A DNA stretch of 64,000 nucleotides. Source: Sthenelais limicola (taxonomy: Eukaryota; Annelida; Polychaeta; Phyllodocida; Sigalionidae). The translations under genes and the position numbers were made by a program. The notes under the pieces were generated by a model. The model was not told the DNA's origin, did no database searches, and saw only the letters and a list, made by a program, of their open reading frames with translations. Below are positions 12,557-24,977 of this stretch, in pieces; position 1 is the stretch's first letter; every line of letters starts with the position of its first letter. The DNA lies in NCBI GenBank assembly GCA_942159475.1, contig OW804095.1:150960808-151024807 (forward strand). The letters run 5' to 3'.

Positions 12557-12912
12557 AATAGATGTGTTTCTGGCTGAAAACTAGGTCGGGGGATAATAAG
12601 TCTTTTGTGCGTTTTTTTTAGGAAACCACCTTACAGGAACTGACAAAATTTCTTTTTATGACAATAGTTGTTTTAAACAAGGGAAACCAAAAGCAGTCAA
12701 CTGTCAAAAAGCACATTAATGTGCTTTTTGACAGTTCCTGGTAAGGAAAACCTGTTTTCCTGCCTTTATTAGCTTCTTGGTAAAAAAAAAACAAAAAAAA
12801 ACACAACAAAACATGTCAAAATCAAAAGAAATATCAGGCATGTTAAAAATTGTTTTAGGTGGTTGTTTTCTAGGTAAGGGTTGGGTGGGGGTAAATCGGA
12901 AACACACCTATT
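12557..12912 (+). mobile_element. MITE-3 copy (AATAGGTGTGTTTCC ends)
   Basis: Left end AATAGATGTGTTTCTGG, right end ATCGGAAACACACCTATTT. Interior shared with the copy at 22992 (GGAAACCACCTT..GGAA, GTTTTAAACAAGGGAAA). A perfect 38-bp palindrome lies in its middle. Confidence 0.65.
12699..12736. repeat. Perfect 38-bp palindrome
   Basis: AACTGTCAAAAAGCACAT followed by TA and the exact reverse complement, lying inside MITE-3 (12557-12912). Confidence 0.85.
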
Positions 12913-13720
12913 TTTGGGGGCCCTATACATCCTTTCCAAAAGACTAGACAGTAAATTCCTTTTATCAAAAAGAAAGAATTATCAATCAAAACTTCCCTTT
13001 TAAACAAACCTCCCTGTTTCAGACGAGCTGAACTTAGATGAATATTTTTCTCAGGCAATAATATAACCAGTATTTGTCCCCTGATAAGTACAGGAGAAGA
13101 AAATCTCACATGGCGAAGCTGCTTCTGTTGTGCCATTGATCAAGTTTCCCCTCTGTTCGACCTAGCGATATTAGGAGCAACACGAGCTGTCAGGACTACC
13201 AAAAGGTGATCAGATTATACCTACAGCCACCAAATAAGCTTCACAGCGCTTCTATTGGTTCTAATCGGGAATGCTTTGTAAGGCCACTCGGCGGGGGCAT
13301 CCTCGAATCATGCTAATAAGTCTATGTTCAAATTGCTTAGATGGATGACTCTTCTCATTCAGGGAAAGAGGAATAGTTTGCCAGAGTCATTCTATTTCTG
13401 GGAGGGAACTCGGGAAAGTGAGCGGATCGATGTCATTTGACTTTCATTGCTTTGTGTTTGGTGCTCAACCATGGTGCGGCTTGTATCGATCTAATATTTT
13501 AGGATTATATTCACTCAAGATGACATGCCAGGGTTAGAAGTTTTATAGAATATTTATCAGCATCATTGCCACTATAATAAGTAGATTTATTGTATTCATT
13601 GGCCTTTATTTAACACTTATATACCTGCTTCATTGTAGACTCTATGCACTAGCTATATTCTCCATTGCATATTTCAGAATTGATGTCTACAAATTATTCA
13701 AACACAGTTTACCCAGATGC
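12913..13720. other. No recognised feature
   Basis: An open frame on the minus strand at 12870-13136 overlaps MITE-3 and is not credible; nothing else seen. Confidence 0.4.
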
Positions 13721-13721
13721 A

Positions 13722-13960
13722 GGGGGGGGGGGGGGGGGTCAAAGGGGACCCCCACCCCCACCCCCAACCGATAACAACATACTATGATTATTTTGTATAG
13801 TCCCTAACTGAAAATGGACAAACATATATAAAAGTATGGAACATGTACTCCCCCCCCCCCCCCACACACACACACCGGGAAAAAAAACATACTATGATTA
13901 TTTTTTATATTCCCTCACTGATAATGCACAAACATATATAAAAGTATGCAACATGTATTG
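13722..13960 (+). repeat. Local duplication bounded by poly-G and poly-C
   Basis: ACATACTATGATTATTTTGT..AAAAGTATGGAACATGTA is repeated at about 13887-13956, separated by a poly-C/CA run; a poly-G run precedes the first copy. Confidence 0.75.
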
Positions 13961-14000
13961 ACAATAATAATCGACCAGCCTATAGTTACTATATCCATAT

Positions 14001-14243
14001 GGGTCATATTTTCAGAAAATGTACAATTGGCAGCTGTATTAATTTAGTAAATTCTTCAGAATTAAGCTGCAATTTGGTCAATACTAGGTAAATTCGAGAA
14101 TATTCGGCATTGCATAGATTCTAGCAATCTGTTTGGCTAGGTTACTAGGTGGAATTGTATTTTGAACTTTATTTTCGTCTAAAATTTGGGTTATTTGAGA
14201 AGATTGGCAAAGTCGAATTGTACATTTTCTGAAAATCTTACCC
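14001..14243 (+). mobile_element. MITE-1 copy, subfamily A
   Basis: Flanked by ATAT on both sides; a short insertion (ACTAGGTGG) interrupts the middle. Confidence 0.88.
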
Positions 14244-14959
14244 ATATCATACCTGACACCTGTGATCTAGACCCCAGTCATGCGCCCCCACTCGTACACA
14301 ATCAACCCCTCATTTTAATGTCTCAATAGCTTGCTTCACTAACAACTATAGCACAGGACCCATTCTCTCTCCCTGTGGTATTCCCGCTCCTCCATACAAG
14401 CCTTACAGTACACCACTCCACCTGTAGTCAATGCAGTATGGCAGCCTTTTCATGGCTGTTCCTCAAGTGTGTAATGATTTTATGATTTATAGATTTATGC
14501 GCAACCCTCTCCACCACACTCTCACATCGGCAAATAAATCACGTTCTTACAAGAGGCTCGAATGACCAGCTTGTCACGGGTTGAACTCTTGGAGCGAAGG
14601 ATTAATTTCGCCAATATACGTTGCCCCCGCCATCCACCGTGGAACGCTAGCTTAGACAAGCCAGATCTAATTTCTCCATTTCATGACACCCAATTTCAAA
14701 GCGAAATATGTCTGTAATTAGCTCGGAAATGTGCTGGAATCGACGATAAATCTTCGTTAAATTTCAGATTGAAGGATTTATTCGTTTCCAAGTTGCGATA
14801 TTATAAGTTTTAATGATATAATTTGGCAATGAGGAGGCCTTAGTGGCGGGGATGGGGTCTCCCGTGGCTGCTTACGTCAGAACGAGCGTCCCGATGACGA
14901 ACAAAAAATGTCGTCTGCTCCTGCAGGTCGTAGATCTTTATGAAAGCGCGGGAAGATAT

Positions 14960-15193
14960 GGGTCAGATTTTCAAAAATGTACAATTCGCCTTCACCAATC
15001 CTCTCAAATAACCCACATTTAAGACAGAAATAAGCTTCAAAATGCAACTTAACACAACAGAACTGATACTATACATCAATGCTATACAAAATATACTCAG
15101 ATATACCTGGTATTCATAATTTTTCAGCCAAATTTAGCAACATTTCCTAAATTTGTAGAGTTACCAATTGTACATTTTCCCAAAATCTGACCC
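14960..15193 (-). mobile_element. MITE-1 copy, subfamily B
   Basis: Flanked by ATAT on both sides; the right end is TTCCCAAAATCTGACCC. Confidence 0.88.
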
Positions 15194-16248
15194 ATATGAC
15201 GGATGGGAGATGTAAACTAACGTGGGTCTGGTGTAATATTTACCCATGTAAAAAAGCCTTTATCTGGTTTTAATCGGAGAGGGAGTAAAAATACACTGAG
15301 TCAAGAATGGAGTCCTGAATTTCTTGTTGCGGAGACAAGGATTGTTGAGCAACAATTGCTGAGCAAGTAAATCAAGCAGTAATTGCTCCTGTAAATAGAG
15401 AGTGTTTCACTAAATGTCACAAGAGAGGAAGATCTATGTTCAGGAAACTTTCTATGGATAAGTGGAAATAGGAAATATAGTGGGAGACGAAAGGTGCTCG
15501 ACCGTTCTCACACACTGAATAGGGGAGTTGCATAGCCGCCATTTTGAATCTTGATTCGCATGGAACTATGGGACTAATGGTGGTACAGTGTAAAATCTAA
15601 AGAAAACATGCCATATTCAGCATGGAATATTTATCAATGTTCTAAAGTCAATATCCATGTGTTATAAATATTCCCATGACACAAGTCCCCATCTTTCCCA
15701 TCATGCATTTGGCTTACATGGATCATTTATACAAGTTATGATATTGGTGAAAACATTCATGCAATTTTCGATAAAAATGTTGCCAAATATATGTATGTCT
15801 GATTTCAACAGAATCCATCCCAGCATGCACTGCAGTACACATGCACAGTGAGACATGCAACTCCCCTATTGATATGTTTAGGACTTTTAAGACGCTGTGG
15901 AGGATCTACTGTGTAGAACCGTCTGCCCCCATTTATGAATTGTGAATTGGTAAATGCATACGAGAACACCATGTATCTGCATATGAAGACATAAATAAAA
16001 ATTCCATAATAATAAAATAATAATAATATATATTTTTATTATAAGAGAAGTATTCATTCATTTCACTATAGGAAAATCGTTCATCCGGTGACTGATTTTC
16101 ATTGTATCAATACTAGATCTTATCTAGATATAAGTCTATTTGTATACACACACACTGTGACACATATATATATAGGAAGCGTAGGGAAATATGTTCCTTT
16201 TTGACAAAGACAAATTATTTCATATCAAGTTGCATATAATATACATAG
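15194..16248. other. Non-coding, AT-rich
   Basis: Contains TA-rich runs near 16010-16040 and 16150-16175; no gene or repeat family recognised. Confidence 0.45.
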
Positions 16249-16500
16249 TCCTGGGTATGACCATAAAGTGCCTTTCTGTGTCTTCTTCTCCATCTCTCTC
16301 TCCCTTCTTCTCTATCTCTATTTCCTGGGTATGACCATAAAGTGCCTTTCTGTCTCTTTTTTCTGTCTCTCTCTCCCTTCTTCTCTATCTCTATTTCCTG
16401 GGTATGACCTTAAACTGCCTCCCTCTCAGCTCTCCCGCCCTTGATATAACCATATTAAATGTGTTGATATGGGCGTAAAGCAACCAATCTCACTCACTAC
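16249..16500 (+). repeat. Composite repeat with ~74-bp unit in triplicate
   Basis: TCCTGGGTATGACC units start at 16249, 16323 and 16396, followed by GCGTAAAGCAACCAATCTCACTCAC. The reverse complement of the same family is at 43519. Confidence 0.75.
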
Positions 16501-16698
16501 ATGTTCTTCTGTTAAATAATGATTAATATGCCCACTTATCTAGCGCGCTGTAATGACAATATTTCTGTCAATTGAACATGTACCAGCGGGCTGTGCTGAG
16601 AATATTGTATCATAGTGCAAATAGCAACTCCCTGATTAAATAGATATTTTTCAAACAAGCATTACCCTTGCAATCCTTTGTATTTCACTTCATTATAT

Positions 16699-16922
16699 GG
16701 GTCAGATTTCAGAAAATGTACAATCGGTAGCTGTACACATTTAGTAAATTCTGCTCAATTAGACTGCAATTTGGTCAATACTAGGTATATTTGACATTGC
16801 ATTGATTCTAGCAATCTGGTTGGTTAGGTTGAACTGTACTTTGAACTTTATTTTCGTCTGAAATTTGGATTATTTGAGAGGATTGGTGAAGTTGAATTGT
16901 ACATTTTCTGAAAATCTGACCC
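16699..16922 (+). mobile_element. MITE-1 copy, subfamily A
   Basis: Canonical ends with small deletions (ATTCGAGTA lost); flanks ATAT/ATAC. Confidence 0.88.
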
Positions 16923-17005
16923 ATACACAGGCAATAATACGGAACAGAAGTTATATTCACATGTTAGCTGAATAAGAGCCTAATCTTAAAGGGGTAAGGG
17001 GACAC

Positions 17006-17112
17006 TACACTCTGTCCAGCCTCTGAAGAGCTGGGACTTCAAAGAGACTTCAAGGAGGGACACATACCCCAGTACGCGGGTGCCGCGCTCTACAGAGGCT
17101 GGACAGAGTGTA
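17006..17112. repeat. Short TACACTC hairpin element, 20-bp perfect arms
   Basis: TACACTCTGTCCAGCCTCTG at 17006-17025 and its exact reverse complement at 17093-17112. Confidence 0.7.
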
Positions 17113-17359
17113 TGTCCCACTCCCCTGTCATGGCAGGCTCTCCTGTATGAATAATGTACATAATTATGTGTTTACCCAATGCACGGGTATCTGTACAAGC
17201 TCGCTGGCACTTCTCCAACAATGGGGGGAGAGGTTAAGATCTTGTATCAACAGACATATGATATGTAAATGGTCGTCATGGAAAATAGATCCCTCGCTCT
17301 ATTATTCAGCAGATAACATCTTCAGATCATACTCCTTATCTTCCCCCATCTCCATGTAT

Positions 17360-17582
17360 GGGTCAGATTTTCAGAAAATGTACAATTGGCAGCTGTACAC
17401 ATTTAGTGAATTCTGCTAAATTAGGCTGCAATTTGGTCAATACTAGGTAAATTCGAGTATATTTGGCATTGCATTGATTCTAACAATTTGTTTGGTTAGG
17501 TTGAACTTTATTTTTGTCTGAAATGTGGGTTATTTGAGAAGATTGGCGAAGTTAAATTGTACATTTTCTGAAAATCTGACCC
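17360..17582 (+). mobile_element. MITE-1 copy, subfamily A
   Basis: Both ends perfect over 28 bp; about 12 bp missing internally (GTATTTTGAACT); flanks GTAT/ATAT. Confidence 0.9.
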
Positions 17583-18678
17583 ATATACATGTACCTCACA
17601 CTGTATAGGTCAGAAATACACCAATAGTGGCAGTGATGATTTCCTGGTTGAATGATTGACAAACCACTTACACCTCCCTCACCCCTTTCCTCCTGACATC
17701 ACTACATTCCTACCTGAATGGAATTGACATGTATTCTTTAGCAAGGTGAGGACAGCGAATCAACTCTTATTCAGTCAATCTCTTTCTGTGCAGTGAATCG
17801 CTAGCGATCGATCTTGGTTTCCTTTGCTGTCAACAGAAGTTATTTGACGCAAACACGTGAACATGGGGATCATCTAAGTATAAATCACCCGGATGTCATC
17901 TGGGTGATCTACGCATGCGCGAGAACTGATCACATGATGTGCATGTGATCGCCCCGGACACACTGAGGAGCGTTAACACCGATTTAATGGCGGTTATGTA
18001 GAGGGAATCCGGGGTGAAAGGCCCCCTGCCCCCCAGTCACCCGCTTCAGTTAGTATCTGAGTTATTACACCCCATCCCGTAGCATCCTCTACTCACTTAC
18101 TATCCAGGCATCGATTTTTTAAATCAATCTTATTTTTGCGACACCCCTTTTACTGGTTTATTTACATATGATCATGTTGATATTTTTTCATGTAAATGTA
18201 ATTTGTGATTATATAATGTGGAATTAATGTTTATGTTTTAAATAAAGAAAAATGGGGCACAGAATAAAAAGCAGCAAAATCAAGATTGGGGTGAATTTAT
18301 AAAGGGGGTAAGGTTCATATGATACCCCGTCGTTGCTTTCACCAATACTTCATCCACAACCACTAGGATAGACATACAGGCTGACAGGGTGGCCATAGCT
18401 ACTTGACACAACTTCACGAGTAATCGAGCTCTTTTGTCAATAATATAAAATGATATGAGGCCTGTCCTTACTTTCCTAGCTTGGGGGTCCCTTTCAGAAT
18501 CCGTTCTACCCGTCCTCTGTTATTTCTATTCATTTTTTGTGTGTGTCTGGCCTCTGGGAGACAGTATCAGATTTTATCAGTGCCTATCAGTGATATGAGT
18601 TGGGCAATACTAGCCAAAAGTATGTTGTAATTACACTTTTGTCAGACAAGTTAACATAAATTTCTCTCGCTTTTATTT
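17583..18678. other. No recognised gene
   Basis: It includes a near-palindromic GTATAAATCACC/GGTGATCTAC stretch and GATCACATGATGTGCATGTGATC near 17928-17951; nothing coding. Confidence 0.4.
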
Positions 18679-18900
18679 GGGTCAGATTTTCAGAAAATGT
18701 ACAATTGGCAGCTGTACACATGTAGTAAATTCTGCTAAATTAGGCTGCAATTTGGTCAATACTGGGTAAATTCAAATATATACGGCATTGCATTGATTCT
18801 AGCAATCTTTTGGGTAGGTTGAACTGTATTTTGAACTTTGTTTTTGTGTGACATTTGGGTTATTTGAGAGGACTGGGGAAGGTGAATTGTACATTTTCTG
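18679..18900 (+). mobile_element. MITE-1 copy, subfamily A, right end truncated
   Basis: Runs normally to TGTACATTTTCTG at 18900, then changes to TTGTATCATTCCCC, losing the last ~14 bp. Confidence 0.85.
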
Positions 18901-19589
18901 TTGTATCATTCCCCATTTTGGGGAAATATTCTTCGTCAGATCAGATTCTGTAATCAAAGTTGGAGATCAGAAATAGAGTATGATCCCAAAAGAAGTTTGC
19001 TCCAAAACTTGGACTAACGACAAGATCCGTCCGACAGTTCTGGCAAAGGCTAGAGTTTTAAGTCAAACTGATCCGTCACTGTCATACAACTGGTGCTTTA
19101 TCCTCGGGCATAGCCAGACCTCTTAGTGCATGGAACAAAGGCAAAGACAAACGACAAATTTACGTCTTCTGCTAAACTTATGCCCAGGGTCCAAGCAAAT
19201 CATATATATTAGCTTCGTTGTAATCTCCACCAGGAAAAATATATATATCCAGTGTGACGAAGACTGGTCTCTACTTTCAAGTCTGGTCTATTTTTATTCA
19301 GATTCCATAATGGATGCACAGAGGGAAAGGAGAAGTTTTTTAAACCAAGCACGGACTTGTTAAGTTGTTTTAAACTGGTGATTTTTTATTAATCACATCA
19401 GAATAGCAGAAGAGGACTTAGACAGAACTGCAGTGGCAAATAAAAGGTAGAGTGCCGAGAAAAGCGCAGTGCAACCCGATCCTTTATTGAATTATCGAGG
19501 TTGAATAAAATGTCTCCTTGCCCACTCGAGACATAGTTGATGGGGGAAAAAATCAGCCATGTTTTCTGTTGCGATCAATATAATTGATT

Positions 19590-19990
19590 CTTATATATAC
19601 CAGGGAGAAGTAGCCCGCCCACAGAAGGTCTGCCCAAATCGCCCTCCGCCGCCATTTCCCTTCCTCAAGATCACGTGATTCATGACCTTTCACTTCCGGT
19701 CTCTCACCTCGCTGGGCAGTGGCGGAAGCGGAAGTAGCGCGCGGTGGATTATGGGTGCGGGAGGGGGTCGATATTAAGGTATTAAAGCGATGGCGGAGTT
19801 TTGAAGTAAAATTGAAGCTTTTAAAATGTTGTCATGAAAGGGAAAGTGTCGTGTGGATGGGATCAAAAGGACCGCAATTGATCCAAGATGTGACTAGGTA
19901 AAGCTTTTACTGCCACCAGAGGGGGCGTATGTCTGATGTCTGAGCCCCTGGAACGCGTGCTTTGTCATGGGATGGAAGTGACACAGGTAA
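19590..19990. promoter_or_regulatory. Promoter-like region, possibly bidirectional
   Basis: Within 150 bp: a YY1-like CCGCCGCCATTT (19646-19657), palindromic E-box ATCACGTGAT (19670-19679), ETS sites CTTCCGGT (19693) and GGAAGCGGAAGT (19723-19734). On the plus strand, ATG at 19936 opens MSEPLERVLCHGMEVTQ and reaches a good donor, CAG/GTAAGA, at 19987. On the minus strand TATATATAAG (19591-19600) precedes an ATGGCT (19560) that stops after 22 codons. The motif set is typical of housekeeping promoters; the gene products are not recognised. Confidence 0.45.
19936..19986 (+). CDS. Candidate first coding exon at the 19.6-kb promoter
   Basis: Seventeen codons from ATG 19936 to a consensus donor (ACACAG/GTAAGAC). 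Support is position downstream of a promoter-like region and the donor only. The protein is unrecognised and no second exon was found. Confidence 0.2.
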
Positions 19991-20706
19991 GACATGGATC
20001 TAAGACTTGGCTCTGTACTACAGGCCCGTCTCTCTCAGACTCGAGATCTGTACTCGAGATGACATCGGTACACATACAGACCTACAAAAAGTGTCCTTTT
20101 CTGGTGAGGAAAGATAAGCTAAATTCGAGGGAATGTTATAATATCATAGAACGCCCTGATGTGAGATCGAAAATAAACACCGAGCATTTATAAAATAGTG
20201 CAGAAAAAAGAAAAAAATAACTAATATTTTTTCCTCCGGCAAAGGGCGAATTCATGGGCGAAAACACATTGTCGCCATAACGTTGACTGACTATGTTAAG
20301 GAACATCAATTGGAAATAAAAGCCAGAAAAAAATGCATTGAACAGCAGCATTTAAACAGGAAAGAAAGCCTGTGTCAGTCAATACACAACTCACTCGAGT
20401 TATTCCTAACACACGCGCTTATGTACAGTACCTTCCCTGTCCAGCAAAACATCCCAGGCAGCGATTATAATTACCAGAGGATAGAAATAAATGAAAGGGT
20501 ATACTGGTAGATTGTTCCATCAAATACCGATAGCTTATTTTTAAGCCAGACAAGGCAGCAGGCAGTGGTGGAAATGGTGGTAGTTATGTAGGCGAATGGT
20601 AGAAGCTAATAAAGAAGTGCTTTAGTCGTGTTGCTGTGCAAGATAACAGTATGATCAATATGTGTATGGTACAATGGGAGGAAGACTGGAGCCCAGTGGT
20701 GTATGT

Positions 20707-20941
20707 GGGGCAGATTTACAGAAAATGTAGAATTCGCCTTCACCAATCCTCTCCAATAACCCACATTTAAGACAGAAATGAGCTTCAAAATGCAGTTTAC
20801 CATAACAGAACTGATACTTTAAATCAATGCGATACAAAATATACTCAAATATACCCGGTATTCATCATTTTTCAGCAGAATTCAGCAGAATTTCCCAAAT
20901 GTGTAGAGCTGCCATTTGTACAGTTTTTGAAAATCTGACCC
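20707..20941 (-). mobile_element. MITE-1 copy, subfamily B
   Basis: Left end GGGGCAGATTTACAG, right end AAAATCTGACCC; carries a small duplication of CAGAATT near the right end. Confidence 0.85.
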
Positions 20942-22463
20942 ATGTATGCTAAGGCAATAACGCCACCATCTCCGCCCCAAGTATATATTATAAGCTTTAT
21001 GACAATTGTCGTTTTCAACAGTGAGATAAACACACTTGGCTGGACTCTAAGCAAGATTAACTTTCTGGGCGAAGTGGAAAAGTAAAAAATACCGTCCAGT
21101 TTAATTCTTTCTGTGTTGATATTGCAATCATGCTTGTGTGAGAACAAAAACCAGCCCTTCAGGGTTTAATATCCAAGTGAGTTTTTTTCGCTATTTTCAA
21201 TCCAACTTTTATGGTTAATCTTGATGTCTCTACGATGGAAATACACAAAAAACTAAACCAGGAGAAAGAAAACTGTCCCCAAATATTCACAGAACAATTT
21301 CGAATTGATCCAAACCCCATCCCCTCAATAACTAATATTTGCAAGTGCATTGTTTACACCGAGCAAGTACATACAATTGGTAGACCCCCGAAATATTACA
21401 TTATCCATATACTGCTCCCTGTGTGATTATTTTTAAGCGATAAGGAAGAATTAACGGTACTTCTACAGCTATCAATAAAACAGGCTAATCGGCTCGACAT
21501 CAGCTGGTCGGGCAGCCCAAACAGCACCATGCATTGTAGCCCCAGCGCAGACAAATCTATAGGCATCTAAATATAGGTCAGAAAAAAATTAGCTGAAAAA
21601 GTGAACAGAGACTGGATCGATGAATTCTGTCTGACACAGGCAGACATCTAGTGAGTGCGCATGAGCAGGTACACGCATGCGCACTGTGATCAAGGTGGCA
21701 GATCAGTGGTGAGATAGGGAGGGAGGGGAGGCATACATACGTACATAGGTGACGACAATAGGAGATCAATCCTCGGGCGCTTTGCACTATCACTCACACT
21801 CTTAGAGAATATTTTACAAAGAAGGGAATGGAAACCCTACCAGTGGTATAGTATTGCTATGATGGAAAGGTAGAGGCGTATTTGATTGATTTAATTCTAC
21901 AGTTTTGGAAATGAAAGCTTGTAGAAGTAGTACAACTTACTCTATTTCAGACATGGAAAAAATCAATTCATAGCTGGCTCGTAGTACAACTAGTATGGCC
22001 ATAATATATAGCTTATCTTAATTTTCTTATTGTTTTTCTTTAAAAGACATGCAAAAAGAATGAATCTCATTAATATAGAATTACTCTCCATTAACGTGAA
22101 CCCTTTAGAAATGCACATATAACTTTGTAGTTACATTTAAGTAATTTGATTATATATTTTGAGGCTTACTTCCAACTCTATCATTATTATTAATGCTATT
22201 GAGGCTCCAGTTCTAAATAGTACAAGTTTATGCCATTATTTGGGAATTCAATGTCCAGTTCAGGTACCTGTGTGGTATGACAATGGTCAGACCCACCCTG
22301 TATAGGCAAGGCAACGGAGGGTTTAGCGAATTTAATTTAATTGAATGAATTCTATATTTCAGGCTCTGCTCAAAATGTTTACAGGTGAAAATAAAGGTTT
22401 TTCCAGGCCTTCCAACGTATTCAATTAAACTATTAAGGTAAAGAGAAATAAATAAAACAGAAG
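20942..22463. other. No recognised gene
   Basis: Short open frames only. CATGCGC-rich segment near 21660-21685; nothing else seen. Confidence 0.4.
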
Positions 22464-22495
22464 ATGAAGAAGAAGAAGAAGAAGAAGAAGAAGAC

Positions 22496-22745
22496 GACAA
22501 AATGCAGCTTTTTATTGCTCATAGTATTAGAGGGAGCCACTCCCATCCTTATATGTTACACACATCTCACTGTTAAGAAGAAGAAGACGAAGAAGAAGAA
22601 GACGAAGAAGAAGAAGACGAAGAAGAAGAAGAAGAAACAGCTTATAACTACCATTCTACATACAAAGACAGTGAGATGTGTGTAACATACAATGTTGGGA
22701 GTGGCTCTCTCTAATAATATGAGCAATAAAAAGCTGCATTTTGTC
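22496..22745. repeat. Foldback element, 78-bp arms, GAA/GAC loop
   Basis: The left arm (22496-22573) and right arm (22668-22745) are near-perfect reverse complements starting GACAAAATGCAGCTTTTTAT. The loop is a (GAA)n/(GAC) microsatellite plus about 30 bp. A second (GAA)n run abuts the left arm at 22464-22493. The transcript would form a long hairpin. Confidence 0.8.
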
Positions 22746-22991
22746 TCCACCACTGATGATCAATAATGCAAACATATCCATCATACAACACGTCAATATT
22801 GGCTGCACAGGTCACGCTATGTCGGTTTTACTAAATCTAAATGACCCAGACTCATATCTGGGAATGTATTCAAACACGGTCTGATTTGTGATATGGGTTG
22901 TACACATGAATAGACTCTTTCACATGTTTTATATTTCACCGAGAGGGGCGCTGTGGTCTGGGAGTTAATAATAATGGTTAGGGCAAAAAAC

Positions 22992-23306
22992 AATAGGTGT
23001 GTTTCCCATTTATATAACTGAGAACAACGTAGGGTGGGGTCGTAACTTTTTGTTATTATTCTTTTCTTTTTTTTTTCTTTTTTTTTTTATAGAAAACCAC
23101 CTTCCAGGAAGTGAACACAACTTTTATTTCGTAACAATAATCGTTTTAAACAAGGGAAATGTAAGTTGCTGGTTTAGGAAGTCTTCTTTCCCTGCTTTAA
23201 CTGTGTTTTTTTCTCTTTAAAATATCGCAAAAAATGCAAGGTCAACAATATTTTAGGTGGGGCAGGTTTTCCTAGGCAGGAAGCTAACTCGGAAACACCT
23301 ATATTT
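22992..23306 (+). mobile_element. MITE-3 copy
   Basis: AATAGGTGTGTTTCCCATTTA at the left, AACTCGGAAACACCTATATT at the right; the same interior as 12557-12912. Its right end runs into a ~45-bp tandem repeat that includes the terminal motif. Confidence 0.65.
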
Positions 23307-23468
23307 TATTCTATTGTTTGGCCTTGTTATGTGTGAAACACACCTATATTTTATTCTATTGTTTGGCCTTGGTATGTGTGAAACACAGCTATATTTTATT
23401 CTATTATTTGGCCTCGGTATGTGTGAAACAGCTATATTTTATTCTATTGTTTGGCCTTGGTGTGTGTA
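23295..23468 (+). repeat. Tandem repeat, ~44-bp unit, four copies
   Basis: Units ACACCTATATTTTATTCTAT..GGCCTTGGTATGTGTGAA; the first overlaps the end of MITE-3. Confidence 0.85.
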
Positions 23469-23763
23469 TTGATTGGCAGAGTGTGTGACGCCAATAAACA
23501 GATCATATACGCAGCCTGGGCCACTTTGGCACCAGCAGCCTTTTGTGTTCCTGGCAGAGAATTAAACATCACGAATAGGCATCATACAGGTGCGACACAC
23601 GCCGCACTGTGGTAGCAGAACTATGTCGGCCATTATTATCTTATACACAGATATGATGACAACTCATCTCCTGTCTCAGCGTCTTGTTCTGGCTTCCTGA
23701 TGAACAATGTAATTGCTTTTCCTGTATATAGATATATCCATTGCTTTCAGGGTGAGGGCATAT

Positions 23764-23996
23764 GGGCCAAGTCGTTGGAAAATGTACAATTCGCCTTCAA
23801 CAGTCCTCTCAAATAGCTCAAATTTAAGGCAGAAATGAGGTTCAAAATACAGCTAACCGTAACCGAAGAGATTATTTGAATCAAGGCAATACCATATATA
23901 TTTAGATATACCTAGTATTGACCATTTTCCAGTGTCATTTAGGAGAATTTCCTAAATGTGTAGAGCTGCATTGTACATTGTCTGACGATCCAACCC
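23764..23996 (-). mobile_element. MITE-1 copy, diverged
   Basis: Left end GGGCCAAGTCGTTGG, right end GACGATCCAACCC. Flanked by ATAT on both sides. Its left end resembles that of the copy at 63344. Confidence 0.8.
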
Positions 23997-24977
23997 ATAT
24001 ATGAAACAAAGGACAGGTTATAATGACACTGGTTCTTCATAGGACAATGTGCAATAACATTTCCACATGGACAAAGTGATTATGTGTTGAGAAACATAAT
24101 TATATCGTGCAGCCTGACTTAAACGCACCTAACAATAAAACACACACCTACGCACACCTAATAATTTATTGCCTTCATTTTCTAGCATTTTTTTCTAGCA
24201 TTTTTTAGAAGTTTTTCCCTGAATAAAAAAAGTCTTTTCCCCACCCACTGCTGATGGAAGCTTTGAGGAAGGTCAAACAGCATTGAATTAATTATACACA
24301 GTGGTAAATAGAATGCAATTTTGATGGGTTTGTGACATCTTTCCATTAATAGATCATTCCATAGTTGGAATTCCCACTAGATTACATACATATTTACCAA
24401 CAAACATACCTTGTTCAAAACAAGGTCAATGATACTGCCAAGTTTGCTTGATACTGGAATGAGTGAGATCGTTATCGTTTATGTAATTAGCCCTGATAAT
24501 TATCCCATAGGGTCCTTAGCTGCCTTGGGCTGTCAAGATACTCTGACAAATACAGCTGAAATTCTCCACTAATTATACATCAGCTTGCTACATGTCATTC
24601 ACAACATTAATCTTTAATTTGCAATTAATGTTTCATGCGGTAGGTTTCAAAGGTATTTTGAAATATTAGAGAGACTTTCGGGTACGGTGACATTTAAAAT
24701 CGACATTTAATGTTCCTTTTCAATGTAATGACATGGGTTAAGGCTAAAGCCATGTATAAATAGACGGTATCAATTGTATTTTTCCTTTGAATCTTGGAGA
24801 GGTTTGAGACAGGTTTGACGCATTTCTGTTCCAGGATGATAAATTGAAATGGCTTGGTCGAAAAATAAATAATGGTGTTTGAATGTATAATAGCGATTGT
24901 TCATGTCGCTAGGACGATTAATCATTCGTAGTCCCCATAGCAATACAAGCTGGTATTACCGATAAGACTCGTTATAG
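23997..24977. other. No recognised feature
   Basis: AT-rich, no ORF or repeat noted beyond short direct repeats (TTTTCTAGCATTTT twice near 24178). Confidence 0.4.

Noticed and set aside
16249..16430. CRISPR-like regular spacing of repeats
   Set aside because: Eukaryotic tandem repeat with contiguous ~74-bp units; no spacers or cas genes.
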